Below are positions 8,305 through 16,403 of a stretch of DNA of 64,000 nt, piece by piece. The notes below the pieces were generated by a model. It was not told the origin of the DNA. It was given only the letters and a program-made list of their open reading frames with translations, and did no database searches. Position 1 is the stretch's first letter. The number at the start of each line of letters is the position of its first letter. Source of the DNA: Bacteroidota bacterium (GTDB lineage Bacteria; Bacteroidota; Bacteroidia; Chitinophagales; LD1); contig JAFDYN010000020.1 of NCBI GenBank assembly GCA_018267385.1, positions 62,001-126,000 of the forward strand. Direction: 5' to 3'. Both the position numbers and the translations under genes were made by a program.

Positions 8305-9405
8305 TCAAATATCCTTTCCCATCAAATTGCCGAGTAGTTCGATTTTTGATGTTTCTTCATGGCCATCAATATAATGTATAAGTCCCTGATTGAATCCCAA
8401 AGACTTTTCAATCAACCCGAGAAATAATGCTAAGTTCTCAGATTGGATATCCAATAAATTGAACATCAGTTCTAGAATATCGTCATGAGAACTACTGTTG
8501 ATATATTTAAAGAATTTTCCAGTTAATCCTATAATAACGTCCGACGCTTGAATTAGTTTGTCAGCTTTGGATTCAAAAAAACTGTAGTTGGTAATCTTTT
8601 GCCCTTTGTATAGTAAAGGCATATCGACTAGCAGTTGTTGAATTTCAGTTTCATTATCAAAAAAATGATCAGAGTGCAAAAACAAATAAATGGGGCGAGC
8701 GTATAATTGCATAAATCCCTGTATCAATATATAGTCGTCTTCATCAGTAATAAAAGGAAGGGAATCTTTGTTTGCGGCTTCTCTCAAGAGAGATTCTAAC
8801 ATTTTAATACCACCGCCAATTTTTTCTGTCTTGTAAGGTTCAAGTATTTCGACCAATTCATTCACAAAATCCTTAACTGACGCTTTCGGAACATTCGGAT
8901 ATGTATATTTTACGAACAAAGGAACAATGGCATCAATGCTCATTTTGCAAGCGATATACAGAGCATTTTTCAATGAAGGCGCATAGTGCATTATGCTGCT
9001 TGGGATCGCTGAGTCCACAATATCGACAATTGAGTAGTACAAGAGATTGAGCGAAGATATATGTAGATAAAGCGGCTTGGCATGAACATTTGTTAAGAAT
9101 GTTCTGAGTTCCTGGGATTTCAAGCAATCAGTAAACTCACCAAAAGCGATATGCTTAAGCTTTACTTCCACAACATTAGGCTGTAAAGGAATCCCATCAA
9201 AAATGTCTTCGACATTGGGCTTTTGACCACTAAACGCAAAACCACCTAAAACGAAGTTGGCCGTGTAATCAACATTGAAATTCCCTTTCTTGAGGTGTAG
9301 CTTTTTAATGTTATTGGTTTCGTCGTAATAAAGTGTTAGAGGCGCATTTATATCGACATGCGGGTGCATGATCTGCATTGCTTCTCTCATTTCAGATGTT
9401 TCCAT
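8305..9405 (-). CDS. DUF3800-like protein (predicted RNase H-fold)
   Basis: The frame opens with TTG at 9444; the ATG at 9405 (METSEMREAMQ) is preferred, giving 366 residues. LTLYYDETNNI near the N-terminus and ADKLIQASDVIIGLTGKF near the C-terminus match the two acidic signatures of DUF3800 proteins (iDESG near the start, IQlADlvag near the end). These proteins are thought to adopt an RNase H-like nuclease fold and often occur in mobile or defence regions. The match is by eye. It is transcribed away from the small-protein/caspase pair on its right. The biological role is unknown. Confidence 0.55.
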   Translation of the reverse strand: METSEMREAMQIMHPHVDINAPLTLYYDETNNIKKLHLKKGNFNVDYTANFVLGGFAFSGQKPNVEDIFDGIPLQPNVVEVKLKHIAFGEFTDCLKSQELRTFLTNVHAKPLYLHISSLNLLYYSIVDIVDSAIPSSIMHYAPSLKNALYIACKMSIDAIVPLFVKYTYPNVPKASVKDFVNELVEILEPYKTEKIGGGIKMLESLLREAANKDSLPFITDEDDYILIQGFMQLYARPIYLFLHSDHFFDNETEIQQLLVDMPLLYKGQKITNYSFFESKADKLIQASDVIIGLTGKFFKYINSSSHDDILELMFNLLDIQSENLALFLGLIEKSLGFNQGLIHYIDGHEETSKIELLGNLMGKDI

Positions 9406-9640
9406 GATATCCTTTGTTGTAACTGCTTTTACCCTAGAAGCCAATGATTCCTATTAAATATGGCGTGGGGGGACTCAGTATAATGAATAATTATTCTTTC
9501 TCTTTGCGCACATAATCAAGCCATTATATTCCTGTGGAAATATTTTACCATGTGCATGCAACTGTGCATAAAAAGGTTTAGTCTACAAGCTTTAGGCAAA
9601 AATAGATTGCCTCTATAAACGTTAACTAAATAAATATAAA

Positions 9641-9892
9641 ATGACTAAGTATAAATTCGTGAGAAAATTAGCAAAAAGCCTGACTAATTCGGGACGAACC
9701 CTTAATGGTAACGAATTAGCCCGATTGCTTAATAGAGTCGGATATAAAACAAACTACGGGACACCATTTGCAGGTGCAAGAGGTGTTTATAAACTTATAA
9801 GTGCTACATGGCATCGCCAAGGTAAGGGAAAAGATGCCGAAATGATTGCGCATGCTTATACAGACCAGTACGGTAATTTTGCATGGAATTAG
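9641..9892 (+). CDS. Small basic protein paired with caspase-like gene
   Basis: An 83-residue basic protein. The segment GNELARLLNRVGYKTNYGTPF resembles the winged-helix or recombinase-type pattern (A..LN..G..T..G), suggesting nucleic-acid or protein binding, but the family is not recognised. The gene ends 18 bp before the caspase-like gene, so the two are almost surely co-transcribed and may act together. The small protein could be a regulator or adaptor for the protease. That relationship is inferred from the spacing. Confidence 0.55.
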   Translation: MTKYKFVRKLAKSLTNSGRTLNGNELARLLNRVGYKTNYGTPFAGARGVYKLISATWHRQGKGKDAEMIAHAYTDQYGNFAWN

Positions 9893-9910
9893 ATTTGAAA
9901 AATATTATTC

Positions 9911-10717
9911 ATGACAGCGAAACATTTGAAAAGAAAGGCGATCATATTAGGCAGTCCATATCCTCAGGATTCAAAATACCATTTACGTGGCGTTGCACAG
10001 GATGTTGTAAATTTTAGAAAATTCCTGATGTCTTCAGCCGGTGGTGCTTGGAAGCGCGGTGAAATTCATCATGGCACTCACATCAAGAGTTCCGTCGTGC
10101 ATACGATACAGCGTCTGTGCAAAGATGTGGACATAGCCGTGATTTTTTATAGTGGGCACGGCTTTATGCGTGGTGGAGAGAATTATATCAATATCAATCC
10201 ACGAGAGAGCCTAAATGTTGAACATCTTTATACGAGGGCGAAACGTCAAACTACATTAGTTGATGCTTGCCGCACGGACTATTCTTATGAGCACTTAGAA
10301 GGTATCGGTGACATTGGAATGTATTTCGACAATACGAGACCTGATTTGGGTAGAGCATTATTCGATTACTATTTGGAACGTAGCCCCGAGGAAAACTTTA
10401 CGATGTTTTCGTCGTCTGAGAATCAACCGTCCCAGGACACAGAGAATGGCGGCTTGTTTACTTACTCTTTGCTCAATAAGGTAAGCGATTGGACTTTAAG
10501 GACTGATAAACTTTGTTTACCGGCGCATGTGGCGTTTACGCACGTAGAACGAGAACTTAATCAAAGATTCGTGGAGCAAGAGCCGACGTATCATTACAGT
10601 GGTGATATAATCCCAACGATTCCGTTTGGTGTATCTCCGAGATCGTATTTGCGCAATTACCTTGGTCAGAATGATAGAGTTAAATCGCGTGGAATGACGA
10701 TAAGAACTTTGTCTTAA
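9911..10717 (+). CDS. Caspase-like cysteine protease (peptidase C14 family)
   Basis: A 268-residue protein. AIILGSPYPQDSKYHLRGVAQD begins the p20-like fold. The catalytic His lies in IAVIFYSGHGF and the catalytic Cys in TTLVDACRTD, the typical spacing and context of bacterial caspase/metacaspase domains. A later block FTMFSSSENQPS...GGLFTYSLL matches the substrate-loop region. There is no signal peptide, so it is cytoplasmic. Bacterial caspase-like proteases often serve abortive-infection or regulated proteolysis roles. Here the only partner is the small basic protein 18 bp upstream. There is no sensor domain in the same chain, so the trigger must come from elsewhere. Confidence 0.85.
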   Translation: MTAKHLKRKAIILGSPYPQDSKYHLRGVAQDVVNFRKFLMSSAGGAWKRGEIHHGTHIKSSVVHTIQRLCKDVDIAVIFYSGHGFMRGGENYININPRESLNVEHLYTRAKRQTTLVDACRTDYSYEHLEGIGDIGMYFDNTRPDLGRALFDYYLERSPEENFTMFSSSENQPSQDTENGGLFTYSLLNKVSDWTLRTDKLCLPAHVAFTHVERELNQRFVEQEPTYHYSGDIIPTIPFGVSPRSYLRNYLGQNDRVKSRGMTIRTLS

Positions 10718-11057
10718 ATGAGCAGATGTTGGGCGTTTCCCGCATAGGCGGGTCGCGCTTTACGCTGCAATCTTTTCACACATTATCATTACGAGAAAAG
10801 GATTTACGCTGCAATCGCTAACGCGGCTGGTGAAAAAGAAATGGCAACGTAGTGAATTTGGCTAAGCCTTTTTCTTATAAATCTCCCAATAGATTTTATT
10901 AAAGAAGCTGTCCGCTTCAAGCATGTTTGCCAAACCAAGCTGAACAATTATTTCTTTTATCCCTTTCATGACAGGCTGTAATATGATTGTGAAGTTTAAA
11001 TATACATTCCTTGGGCTAACATTTCCTATTTACCGGTGAGAATGATGAATAAAAGAA
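10718..11057. other. Spacer after the caspase gene with a short direct repeat
   Basis: No full-length gene is seen. TTTACGCTGCAATC occurs at 10759-10772 and again at 10803-10816. The rest is AT-rich. A 35-codon frame is listed separately. Confidence 0.4.
10862..10969 (-). CDS. Possible 35-residue small protein or gene remnant
   Basis: The minus-strand frame from ATG at 10969 to TAG reads MKGIKEIIVQLGLANMLEAD and ends IYKKKA. It has good amphipathic-helix character and may be a real small protein or the end of a degraded gene. It lies alone between the caspase gene and the T9SS gene. Nothing but its sequence supports it. Confidence 0.3.
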   Translation of the reverse strand: MKGIKEIIVQLGLANMLEADSFFNKIYWEIYKKKA

Positions 11058-11084
11058 AAGCCGAATAGGTGTACTATTCGGCTT
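11058..11084 (-). terminator. Rho-independent terminator of the T9SS cargo gene
   Basis: An 11-bp perfect stem (AAGCCGAATAG / CTATTCGGCTT) with a 5-base loop. On the minus strand the stem is followed by a T-rich run (TTCTTTTATT). It sits 22 bp past the stop of the minus-strand gene at 11107. Confidence 0.85.
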
Positions 11085-11106
11085 ATAATCTTTAAAGCAG
11101 TGGGTA

Positions 11107-12087
11107 TTATTGAATGACTATTTTACGACTGCTTTTATACTTTCCCATATTGAGTGATAGAAAATATAGCCCTGCGGGGGCATTAAGTTCTATTTCCGAG
11201 GATTTGCTACTTAGCAAGGCTGTTTGGATAATGTCTCCAACAATGTTAGACACTACAAGAATAGAAGGGCTTTGAGGCCTTTCTGATAAAGTCAAGTTGA
11301 ACTTGCCGTTTGATGGATTTGGATATATCTCCAAAGATACCCCGCCTTCCCTCTCGGCTATACCCGTATTAGGGTTGTGGTAGGTGAGCGTATCGGATGA
11401 AACAGCACCGCACTGATTGGAAATTACTGCATAGTAAGAACTGTCTGATACAAGCGGGTGAAGAAAAGAAGGGGTTGCACCTGTTACTGGTGTGCCATTC
11501 AGATTATACCACTGTAAACCCCAATAGGTCGGGGCAAAAAGAGTATCGTTGCTTATAGTAATACTGAAAGGCGATGGAGCGCCAATCGCTACGATATTTG
11601 ACGCGCGGTATTCAACCGAACTCCATTTGCCGTTGTTGTCTTGCATCTGATAGTAAATTTTCTTATTGCCGACCGTGCTTTGGCAAAAGTCAATGATCAG
11701 CGTGGTATCAACTGCCAGTTTTGGGTTGGGGAAGGTCAAAACCCTCATATCGGATGGATAAGAACTTGAAACATCCGTCCAGTAGCGAATTGAAGTTAGC
11801 TTATACGTTGCATTAGCATCAGGAACGTTTATTGAGCGATACACGATAGAACTCCAATGGCCTTGCGCGTCCTGTGTGCGTAAATACAATAAATGATTTC
11901 CGGCAGTTAAGGAGGAGACATTCAACGGGGCATTATTAAGCGACATGATAGGTGCAGGAATTATAGGAACGGTTATCCTGCTTGCTGTAGCAGTATCAAA
12001 CCAATATTGGTAAGACACCATATTACTTTGACCAAGGGCAATGAAACAAATCAACATTGCCAAGGCAGTTAGTGAAATATTTTTCAT
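11107..12087 (-). CDS. Secreted protein with T9SS type A sorting domain
   Basis: A 326-residue protein with signal peptide MKNISLTALAMLICFIALGQS. Its middle has beta-rich repeats resembling extracellular Ig-like modules (HLLYLRTQDAQGHWSSIVYRS and a similar KIYYQMQDNNGKWSSVEYRAS). The last 75 residues (LEIYPNPSNGKFNLTL ... GLYFLSLNMGKY) are a textbook type IX secretion C-terminal domain, which directs export across the outer membrane. It begins 20 bp after the beta-helix gene, so the two likely form one operon of surface or released proteins. Its ligand is unknown. Confidence 0.88.
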   Translation of the reverse strand: MKNISLTALAMLICFIALGQSNMVSYQYWFDTATASRITVPIIPAPIMSLNNAPLNVSSLTAGNHLLYLRTQDAQGHWSSIVYRSINVPDANATYKLTSIRYWTDVSSSYPSDMRVLTFPNPKLAVDTTLIIDFCQSTVGNKKIYYQMQDNNGKWSSVEYRASNIVAIGAPSPFSITISNDTLFAPTYWGLQWYNLNGTPVTGATPSFLHPLVSDSSYYAVISNQCGAVSSDTLTYHNPNTGIAEREGGVSLEIYPNPSNGKFNLTLSERPQSPSILVVSNIVGDIIQTALLSSKSSEIELNAPAGLYFLSLNMGKYKSSRKIVIQ

Positions 12088-12107
12088 GGATAGCTTTTAT
12101 AGATTGA

Positions 12108-13220
12108 TTAATAAGTCTGAGCTGCCGCTTTTAATGATATATTCAACATGCCGTTGACAGAGTTAGCAGGCACAATAAGCTCTCTCCAATGCGGATTAAA
12201 AGGAACGACGCCTTCTTTCCAGTATGTATTGGGATTTCCACCGAATAGCCCGACCTCACCCGCCGTTGTCGACATTGTTCTATAGGTTAAATAGTTAGAT
12301 CCTTGAGGATTTAAGTGATAATTCGCTTCAAAGTCAAATTGCGTGTAAGGATTATTTGTTGGAGGAGATAGTAACACATCACTTAATATGTTATTGGTTA
12401 AGTCTGTGCTATTATGAACTGCACTTCCCCCCCACGTGAGTGTTCCACCTGATCCAAGGACAAAAAGGTTGTTATAAAAGCGACTTGCTTCGCTAATAAT
12501 CGTTACCCCTGTTGATGGATAAAGAAAAATATTGTCACGATATAGTACATTTGTAGAGTTGGAAGCACCTGTTATACCTGTGTTCAGAAATAGGCAATTT
12601 GCAAAAGTGGTGCTCTGATTACCTTCAGGAACACCAAAACCGAGTACGGAACCAGTGACGGTTACATTTTGGACATCCTTAATATCTAGTACAGATTGGA
12701 AGTAGCAGTTTTGAATGGTGAAGTTGCTTGATGTATTTTGTACGTTGACCCCAAGAATGAGATCTTCGTCAAATTCGCACCTTACGAATTTTAGACCGGA
12801 TACATTTTGATTGGCGGCTGTGCTGCCAACGCTGAATACACTTCCACCAAAGGTTATACCGTGAAATTCCGCATTGTTAGCGCCATTGACAACGTAAAGC
12901 GGGTGGCTTCCTGAAAAAATAATTTTGGTCAGATTTGCGCCATATACGCTCACACTGTCGGGATGAATACCGGTCCCTATCAAAACTATGCCAGTGCTGA
13001 GAGTGACGGGATTATTGCACTGAAATGTTACACCGGGCAAATAAACCGTATCACCGTTGCTGCATGCGTTAAACACGGATTGTAGCCATGTATCGCCGTA
13101 AGGCTGCACTCCATAGTGAAATATTGTTTGTCCATTGTGTTGCCTTGCAATGACATCTTGTGCTTTGGTATTTATGAGCAGGGCGAACATAAAAACCACA
13201 CTTAAAAACTGCTTTTTCAT
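12108..13220 (-). CDS. Secreted right-handed parallel beta-helix protein
   Basis: A 370-residue protein with signal peptide MKKQFLSVVFMFALLINTKA. It is followed by many short strands with Asn-rich turns (NAEFHGITFGG, SNFTIQNCYFQS, VQNVTVTGSVLGF) typical of pectate-lyase-like or choice-of-anchor beta-helix repeats. No catalytic residues can be assigned. Unlike its downstream neighbour it has no clear T9SS C-terminal domain. Its start lies about 100 bp from the divergent XRE regulator, with a palindrome in between, so that regulator might also affect it. It may bind or process polysaccharide. Confidence 0.7.
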   Translation of the reverse strand: MKKQFLSVVFMFALLINTKAQDVIARQHNGQTIFHYGVQPYGDTWLQSVFNACSNGDTVYLPGVTFQCNNPVTLSTGIVLIGTGIHPDSVSVYGANLTKIIFSGSHPLYVVNGANNAEFHGITFGGSVFSVGSTAANQNVSGLKFVRCEFDEDLILGVNVQNTSSNFTIQNCYFQSVLDIKDVQNVTVTGSVLGFGVPEGNQSTTFANCLFLNTGITGASNSTNVLYRDNIFLYPSTGVTIISEASRFYNNLFVLGSGGTLTWGGSAVHNSTDLTNNILSDVLLSPPTNNPYTQFDFEANYHLNPQGSNYLTYRTMSTTAGEVGLFGGNPNTYWKEGVVPFNPHWRELIVPANSVNGMLNISLKAAAQTY

Positions 13221-13270
13221 TGTAGAGATTTATAAGTTATTGAATGATGTAAAAGTATTTATTTTTTTGA

Positions 13271-13292
13271 AACTAATCCGAAAGGATTAGTT
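13271..13292. promoter_or_regulatory. 22-bp palindrome, likely operator of the XRE regulator
   Basis: AACTAATCC, four bases GAAA, then GGATTAGTT: perfect 9-bp arms. It lies 31 bp upstream of the XRE regulator ATG and about 50 bp upstream of the divergent beta-helix gene. A dyad here fits autoregulation by a dimeric helix-turn-helix protein. It is not followed by a T-run on either strand in a position that would terminate a gene. Confidence 0.6.
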
Positions 13293-13323
13293 CTTTTAGC
13301 GTTTCTTAGCATAGTATTGGTTG

Positions 13324-13557
13324 ATGCCACTCAGCCAACAGCAGAAACGCGATCTGAAAAAATTAGGTGCAAGAATTAAAGAATTGCGCAAGGCAAAGGG
13401 CATGACCCAAAACGAACTCGCGAATGCCGTTGACATGGATTATCAAAATATTTCGCGCTTAGAAAGAGGTGAGAAAAATGCCGTTTATCTTACAATTAAG
13501 GAAATCGCTCGGGGACTAGGTGTTTCAATGGCAGAACTTTTAGAAGGATTGGACTAA
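13324..13557 (+). CDS. Small XRE-family helix-turn-helix regulator
   Basis: A 77-residue protein consisting almost only of an HTH_3 domain: ARIKELRKAKGMTQNELANAVDM, then YQNISRLERGEKN, then LGVSMAELLEGL. A TTG three bases earlier could also start it; ATG at 13324 is preferred. Its size resembles the controller proteins of restriction-modification systems and phage-type repressors. It is the first gene of the enzyme cluster that follows, with 45 bp to the next start, and has a palindrome upstream. It probably times expression of this cluster and of itself. Confidence 0.88.
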   Translation: MPLSQQQKRDLKKLGARIKELRKAKGMTQNELANAVDMDYQNISRLERGEKNAVYLTIKEIARGLGVSMAELLEGLD

Positions 13558-13602
13558 GTTCCCCATAGTAATATCGTATATTGTGTCAATAAATTACACC
13601 TC

Positions 13603-14280
13603 ATGTCACATGTTGAACGATTTGGCGCACTTGTCCCAAGTTCCAATACGACGGTTGAGGATGAATTGGCACAATACCTTAGACTCCCATCGTCTGAATC
13701 GGTAAGATTTCATATTGGCCGCTTAGATTACAACACACGAATAAGCGTTTCGTATCAGGATTATTGTCAAGAAATATGTGCAAAGGTTGTGCCTGCCATG
13801 ACAACGCTTGAAAAGGTAAAGGATATACGCAGTATCGGTTTCTTTTGTACCACCTGTTCCTTATACTTGAGTGATCCCCTGTTTTCATCAATTGATAATC
13901 CAATATCTGCCATTGCAAAAACTTGTTTTGCAAGTGGAATTGTTTCGCCATTGGTTATTACTCCTTATACGGATGAAATTACAAGCAGAATACTCAGTAA
14001 ACTGCCATTCCACTCAATTGTATCATCTGTTAATATAAATAAATTGACAGCCAGTGAACTCGGTGGGATGAATCTTGATACCTTATTGGAGATTACCAAA
14101 AATAATTTTGATCACACTAAGCATGATTCTACAATTATTCTATGTACAAACCTTCCGAGTTTACATCTTGCGAAAGTGATAAGATATTTTACTAGTAAAC
14201 CTTTTATTTCTAGTAATCTTGCAATGATCAGCGCAATGCAGAATATCGCTATTGATCGTATTATTGAACAAATGCCATGA
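13603..14280 (+). CDS. Maleate-isomerase/Asp-Glu-racemase superfamily protein
   Basis: A 225-residue protein. The N-terminal FGALVPSSNTTVEDE is the signature of the maleate cis-trans isomerase/arylmalonate decarboxylase branch. This branch uses a Cys from each of two similar half-domains. The first candidate Cys is in GFFCTTCSLY (about residue 80), the second in IILCTNLPSL (about residue 185). A GRLDYNT motif at about residue 40 also fits. Known relatives isomerise or racemise small dicarboxylates. The stop overlaps the next start by 4 bp (ATGA), so translation is probably coupled to the kinase-fusion gene, suggesting it makes or alters a small precursor for that pathway. Confidence 0.75.
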   Translation: MSHVERFGALVPSSNTTVEDELAQYLRLPSSESVRFHIGRLDYNTRISVSYQDYCQEICAKVVPAMTTLEKVKDIRSIGFFCTTCSLYLSDPLFSSIDNPISAIAKTCFASGIVSPLVITPYTDEITSRILSKLPFHSIVSSVNINKLTASELGGMNLDTLLEITKNNFDHTKHDSTIILCTNLPSLHLAKVIRYFTSKPFISSNLAMISAMQNIAIDRIIEQMP

Positions 14281-15590
14281 CTGTAGCTATGAATATTTCA
14301 GATATACTGTTTCCTAGTCCCGAGGACTTTAAAAAAATTGTTTTGACGATGGCCTCGTCAGACTTAGTGAAAGATCACGTTGCCCGAAATCACGATAATA
14401 ACCGTTGGTGGCCTACGAGTGTTTCAGATTGGCGTGTGAGGATGTTGGTAGCCGGTGTTAGCACTCGCGTATCTTACGCAATGGTGAATACCTATGCCCG
14501 AGTGGTGGAGAAGTTGGATGCTCTTGGTTACGAGCGATTGAAGATTATTGACGATTCCGATTTCAAAGAAATTGTGAAGCCAATTGGCCTTTCTGATTCA
14601 AGGTTACAATTTAAAAAATCGCTCTTTGACTTTATTGAAGAAGTTACTTCCGGAGGTAGAAGCATTGATAGTTATTCATCTTCCGAATTGATTGCTCTTA
14701 TGGAGCAGAAGGTGGATGGTGCGGGCTATAAGGTTGCACAGTGCTGTGTCCTATATGCACGAGGATATTATTGTGGAATTATGCCTGTGGATAGCGGCAT
14801 GAAAGATAACTTGGGGTATTGCCTCGGATTTAATTATCCAAACAAATCTTTAGGTCACGAGGTTCTACGTAGTCAATTTGAACATTTGGTCAAGCAAATT
14901 GATTTTTCGCAGGAGGTAAAGATCTTAGGATATGATAAAACCTGTCAACTTCCGACAAGTAATTATAGTTGGTGGGTGCATTTGGTGTTAATCTATTACA
15001 AACGCTTTTACTGTAATAAGTGTAATCCTGAAACTTGCCTTGTTTATCAAAATAGGGAGTTGAAGATTGGCTCAATGTGCCGTGAGGGTGCTCCTCGAAA
15101 GGGCGGGACTAAGAATGTTATTATAGAAGGAGTTGATGGTGTTGGTAAGTCCACATTGGGTAAGCGATTAAAGGAAATGGGGTTCACCTATAAGCACTTT
15201 GAATACAATCGTGAGGCGACAGATTTATATGCGATATATAAGGACTTTCTTTTAGCAAACAATAATAAAAAAATTGCCTTTGACAGGTCGTTTATCTCTG
15301 AATATGTGTATGGTCATGCGCTTCGGGGTTCTTCAAGGATAAGTAAGGAACAATTACTTGAGTTGATTAGCCTGGGTGGAGATACAAAAGTTATCATTAT
15401 GACTGACACCAAAGAAAATATCCTTAGCAGGGAGATTGAGCCACAGGATATAAAGATGATTACAGAAAATTATGAAGTCCTTAATGACGGCTTTCTTGAT
15501 CTTTATAATGATCTGAAGGAGACCATTGACATTTCTATAGCATCATTTGACGAAGTTAGATACCAATTAGAAAATAACTTCCTGACGTGA
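14277..15590 (+). CDS. Fusion of HhH-GPD-like helical domain and thymidylate-kinase-like P-loop kinase
   Basis: A 437-residue protein. Residues about 1-275 are helical and resemble the HhH-GPD DNA-glycosylase fold: a LVAGVSTRVSYAMVN start, FKEIVKPIGLSD, GAGYKVAQCCVLYARG, then PVDSGMKDNL with an Asp (172) at the place of the catalytic Asp. A Cys-rich loop YCNKCNPETC follows near residues 245-256. Residues about 280-437 hold a P-loop kinase: EGVDGVGKST (Walker A about 285-293) and IAFDRSFISEYVY, as in thymidylate kinases. This helical-plus-kinase combination is the one predicted for phage 5-hydroxymethyldeoxyuridine DNA kinases and related thymine-hypermodification enzymes. It overlaps genes on both sides by 4 bp. 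Confidence 0.7.
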   Translation: MTVAMNISDILFPSPEDFKKIVLTMASSDLVKDHVARNHDNNRWWPTSVSDWRVRMLVAGVSTRVSYAMVNTYARVVEKLDALGYERLKIIDDSDFKEIVKPIGLSDSRLQFKKSLFDFIEEVTSGGRSIDSYSSSELIALMEQKVDGAGYKVAQCCVLYARGYYCGIMPVDSGMKDNLGYCLGFNYPNKSLGHEVLRSQFEHLVKQIDFSQEVKILGYDKTCQLPTSNYSWWVHLVLIYYKRFYCNKCNPETCLVYQNRELKIGSMCREGAPRKGGTKNVIIEGVDGVGKSTLGKRLKEMGFTYKHFEYNREATDLYAIYKDFLLANNNKKIAFDRSFISEYVYGHALRGSSRISKEQLLELISLGGDTKVIIMTDTKENILSREIEPQDIKMITENYEVLNDGFLDLYNDLKETIDISIASFDEVRYQLENNFLT

Positions 15591-16402
15591 ATAAATCTAT
15601 AGCCTTTATTGGTAATGCCTCAATCGATGAAATTACTACTGCCAGAGGAAAGTTTACATCGTATGGTGGAAGTGCCGTCAATTCCAGTTTAGCGGCTAGT
15701 CTTTTGACTGATGAATCTATTTATCTGACAACAGCATTTGGCTACGATTATCCAACTCACAAGTTTGACAGTTTAAAGGGGATTTCACTTGAGTTTTCGC
15801 GTATTGACGAGATGGCATCCAATAGATTTCTTATCAATGAAGTTGATGACACGCTTAGTTTTGTTAATGAAAAATATTTAGACATCATTTTAAACAAACA
15901 GCTTATAGCCGGTCATGTCCATTTGTCTTGCAGAAAAGGGGTAAATCCCATCCAACTGCTTTCAGCTTTGCATTTTGATTCCCTTTCCATTGATGTGATG
16001 AAATTTAGTTTGACAACGATGTGGGAAGACATAGTAACTCTCGCGAAAAAAGCGACTGTTTGTTTTTGTAATCGTGAAGAATATCAAACGCTAATGGAGC
16101 AGCGCGAACAAATGAAATCACTAACCTTCATCGTTACGCACAGGGATGGCGTTGATATTTTTTCCGGCGACTCAGAAATCAACGTTGCCTTGAAATCGGT
16201 TCCTGAAATAGATTTTCAAAGCACAACAGGAGCCGGTGATACATTTTTGGGAGGGTTTTTGGCATCCTACACAAGGTATGGCGATCTGCATAAGGCAGCT
16301 TTGAGTGGACAAGTTGTTGCGAAATATAGCCTTGCAGCTTTTGGAAATTGGCACCTTTACCACATGAAAGACGAGATTTTAAAAGAAATAAATAAGCAGT
16401 AA
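15587..16402 (+). CDS. PfkB-family sugar/nucleoside kinase
   Basis: A 271-residue protein starting with GTG inside a GTGA overlap with the previous stop. PfkB signatures: AFIGNASIDEI at the N-terminus, the sugar-binding YGGSAVNSSLAASL, NREEY in the middle, and the catalytic STTGAGDTFLGGFLASY with its Asp near residue 218. Members phosphorylate hydroxyl groups of sugars, nucleosides or related small molecules. Together with a P-loop kinase on each side, it gives three kinases in a row. The context favours a nucleoside or sugar intermediate rather than central metabolism, but the substrate is not shown. Confidence 0.85.
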   Translation: MNKSIAFIGNASIDEITTARGKFTSYGGSAVNSSLAASLLTDESIYLTTAFGYDYPTHKFDSLKGISLEFSRIDEMASNRFLINEVDDTLSFVNEKYLDIILNKQLIAGHVHLSCRKGVNPIQLLSALHFDSLSIDVMKFSLTTMWEDIVTLAKKATVCFCNREEYQTLMEQREQMKSLTFIVTHRDGVDIFSGDSEINVALKSVPEIDFQSTTGAGDTFLGGFLASYTRYGDLHKAALSGQVVAKYSLAAFGNWHLYHMKDEILKEINKQ

Positions 16403-16403
16403 G

